This document shows, one piece after another, positions 5,651-7,031 of a DNA stretch of 7,031 nucleotides (position 1 is the first letter of the stretch; the number at the start of each line of letters is the position of its first letter). The translations under genes were made by a program, and so were the position numbers. Source of the DNA: Mageeibacillus sp. UBA1046. Lineage in GTDB: Bacteria > Bacillota > Clostridia > Saccharofermentanales > DTU023. The notes under the pieces are model-generated. The model saw only the letters and a program-made list of their open reading frames with translations. It was not told the origin of the DNA and searched no databases. Where the stretch lies: contig DCDV01000005.1 in the NCBI GenBank assembly GCA_002316595.1, forward strand, positions 284 to 7,314, written 5' to 3'.

Positions 5651-6043
5651 TTACATACAGGTGCAAAGATCGCCGCCCATACATTCACAACAGGAATCGG
5701 CACAACACAAACAGCACAAATCGTTCAAGCAACCATCCTGTCTTGAGCCATAATACGACTGACCGAAGGGGTTTTGATTCTGCCTTGATTGTTGTCCATA
5801 CCAGGGATTGTAATTGCCCTGCTGCTGGGTCTGGCTGCCGGCTTGCTGATTGCCCGATGTCAATGAGTCGTAAGCCTCATTAATCTCTTGCATCTTCTCT
5901 TTAGCAAGATCTTCCAGCGGATGATCTTTATAATTATCCGGGTGGTATTTTTTGACCAAGTCGCGATAAGCGCGTTTGATCTCATCCTCACTCGCTCCGC
6001 GTCTTATTCCCAATACTTCATAGGGATTTTTCTTAGCTGCCAT
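5651..6043 (-). CDS. Short J-domain protein with a cysteine-rich C-terminal tail
   Basis: The protein has 130 residues. The J domain (about 6-64) has the essential HPD at 35-37 in KKYHPDNYK, and NEAYDSL near its end, so it should stimulate the ATPase of a DnaK-type Hsp70. A Gln/Asn/Gly/Tyr-rich linker (about 65-102) replaces the G/F region. The last 26 residues hold ten cysteines (105, 110, 111, 113, 114, 118, 119, 121, 127, 129), including the blocks CCLCC and CCECMGGD. It lacks the zinc-finger repeats and substrate domains of true DnaJ, so it is a specialised co-chaperone. I recall this Cys-rich tail beside DUF5685 genes in other Clostridia. The tail may bind a metal or cluster, carry lipid or disulfides, or dock a partner; the sequence does not decide. 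The ATG has GGAG seven bases upstream. Confidence 0.9.
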   Translation of the reverse strand: MAAKKNPYEVLGIRRGASEDEIKRAYRDLVKKYHPDNYKDHPLEDLAKEKMQEINEAYDSLTSGNQQAGSQTQQQGNYNPWYGQQSRQNQNPFGQSYYGSRQDGCLNDLCCLCCADSCCECMGGDLCTCM

Positions 6044-6076
6044 TAATTAACTCCATCTTTCAGTCATTTATATAAA

Positions 6077-6928
6077 TTATAATTTTCCCGGTTTTTGGCC
6101 TTGCATAACGGTTTGCCGTACAGAAGGCAAGCCAAGTACGATCACATTATATATTATCGATCCATCTCTTTCATATGGCAACAGGGCAAAGGTGCGATCC
6201 AACTTAATCTCTTCTTCAATTAAAAGTGAATTAGCCTGTTCTCTAGCTTGTTCCAAGGTCAGACCCGTAAACGGATTCCATTCATTATTATGGGTATCAA
6301 GCTCGAAATCGTCAATCGCATCCATCAGATAGGCCCAGCGTCCCAGACTTCTGCCGCTGTCTGTTAACGCAGCGATAAATTCCGGTGTTAATCCGCTTAG
6401 TACTTCAGTCAGTGCGGCTGCAAAAATTTCGCTTAAAATACTGCCGAAAATATCTGCCGGAACAACTGAAGGTTCTCCCTTCTCAGCCAGGCTCAATTCC
6501 TGCATCAATACAACAATTTTCTCACTAAGCTCAGGATGAAGTTTCTTAGCCTTATGACCCGACCGGCTCAGAGCAGCAGATATAAGCGTTCCTCTGATTT
6601 TCTTCTCGTCACCGGCATCATCTTTGGCCTTCAGCCAGAAGAGCAGAACTGACATATCGGCGCTGAACTCAAGCGCTTTATGGTCTTTAAGTACAGGCTT
6701 CTTCTTCAGGGGGTTGAGAACACAAGACTCCAGCTCTGCCTGGGCATCGACAGGAGATAAAGAAAGAAGCAGTAAGGCAAGAAATGTCAAGTCGTACGAT
6801 ACGGAAATTCTGGGAATTTGTCCGTACCGTTGGGATATTTGTTTGCAAAGCCCGCAGTAAGTGGCTCGGAAACGGGTAAATTCCTTCATCAGCAGCTCTG
6901 CTTTATGGGGTCTGACATATCCGAACAT
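6077..6928 (-). CDS. DUF5685 family protein
   Basis: The protein has 283 residues. The N-terminus FGYVRPHKAEL, then RATYCGLCKQISQRYG with C25 and C28, and LTFLALLLLSL are the marks by which I recognise DUF5685, a family of unknown function seen in Clostridia and Actinobacteria. It is mostly helical with no signal peptide. Two acidic motifs stand out: KAKDDAGDEKK (100-110) and YLMDAIDDFELD (200-211), followed by NPF at 218-220. C69 could join the CxxC pair as a metal ligand. The spacing of two Asp-rich helices recalls class I isoprenoid synthases, but this is only a resemblance. It lies 33 nt upstream of the J-domain gene, and the repeated association suggests that the two products act together. 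The ATG has GGTGAT eight bases upstream. Confidence 0.85.
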   Translation of the reverse strand: MFGYVRPHKAELLMKEFTRFRATYCGLCKQISQRYGQIPRISVSYDLTFLALLLLSLSPVDAQAELESCVLNPLKKKPVLKDHKALEFSADMSVLLFWLKAKDDAGDEKKIRGTLISAALSRSGHKAKKLHPELSEKIVVLMQELSLAEKGEPSVVPADIFGSILSEIFAAALTEVLSGLTPEFIAALTDSGRSLGRWAYLMDAIDDFELDTHNNEWNPFTGLTLEQAREQANSLLIEEEIKLDRTFALLPYERDGSIIYNVIVLGLPSVRQTVMQGQKPGKL

Positions 6929-6933
6929 GCTAT

Positions 6934-7031
6934 TTAATCACCACTAGTTCCGAAGATTCCTTTTTCTGTCAATGCAGATAAATATAGATTACTGACCTGC
7001 CCGGACCTAAGGCTTGTATGTCTCCTTAAGG
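6934..7031 (-). CDS. Possible C-terminus of an upstream gene (cut by right window edge)
   Basis: A minus-strand frame is open from the window edge for about 31 codons and ends with TAA at 6936-6934, five bases before the DUF5685 ATG. It would end ALTEKGIFGTSGD, and the ribosome site of DUF5685 would lie in its last codons, the same arrangement seen at the M28/nfeD junction. An open stretch of this length is not rare by chance, and I do not recognise the protein. The alternative is that this is the leader of the DUF5685 operon: a TTGACA is present at 6972-6967 but has no good -10 box. Confidence 0.35.
   Translation of the reverse strand, partial: LRRHTSLRSGQVSNLYLSALTEKGIFGTSGD

Noticed and set aside
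6944..6972. Promoter with TTGACA upstream of DUF5685
   Set aside because: The -35 box is perfect, but with a 17- or 18-base spacer the -10 position reads AACTAG or ACTAGT, and it may lie inside the end of an upstream gene.

Overview
The window looks like a chromosomal stretch of a Gram-positive, Clostridia-type bacterium (Bacillota). The basis is the gene set: a HemW start, a stomatin/NfeD pair, an S11 (D-Ala-D-Ala carboxypeptidase) homologue with a C-terminal membrane anchor, a DUF5685 protein next to a short DnaJ-domain protein with a Cys-rich tail, and a lipoprotein with a lipobox. Base composition is moderate. Nothing allows placement below class level, and there is no phage, transposase, CRISPR or RNA gene.

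Layout, left to right. (1) Positions 1-3322 hold a four-gene minus-strand operon read in the order M28-like lipoprotein, nfeD, SPFH/stomatin (QmcA-like), hemW. The genes are tightly packed (4 nt, 35 nt, 0 nt). hemW is cut by the left edge; it has no ATG and starts with TTG immediately after the TAA of the SPFH gene. (2) Positions 3323-3541 are an AT-rich divergent intergenic region with promoter-like sequences on both strands. (3) Positions 3542-4942 hold a plus-strand gene (GTG start) for an exported, C-terminally anchored S11-fold protein. (4) Positions 4912-5111 hold a tandem repeat of exact 83-bp period (2.4 copies) that spans the convergent junction and overlaps the 3' ends of both flanking genes. 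(5) Positions 5111-6928 hold a minus-strand operon DUF5685 - DnaJ-domain protein - small polytopic membrane protein. An open frame at the right edge may be the C-terminus of a further gene of that operon.

The most interesting signal is that the two divergently transcribed envelope proteins both look like pseudoenzymes. The M28-like lipoprotein keeps the fold signatures but, by my alignment with Vibrio aminopeptidase, lacks the bridging Asp, the catalytic Glu pair and the last zinc-binding His, and carries an acidic low-complexity insert beside the active site. The S11 protein aligns well with DacA/DacF-type carboxypeptidases but has lost all three catalytic motifs (SxxK, SxN, KTG). Both frames are intact, so this is not simple gene decay. 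I infer non-catalytic envelope roles such as binding or scaffolding, possibly tied to the SPFH/NfeD membrane microdomain encoded in the same operon as the lipoprotein. This rests on hand alignment and has not been tested by any search.
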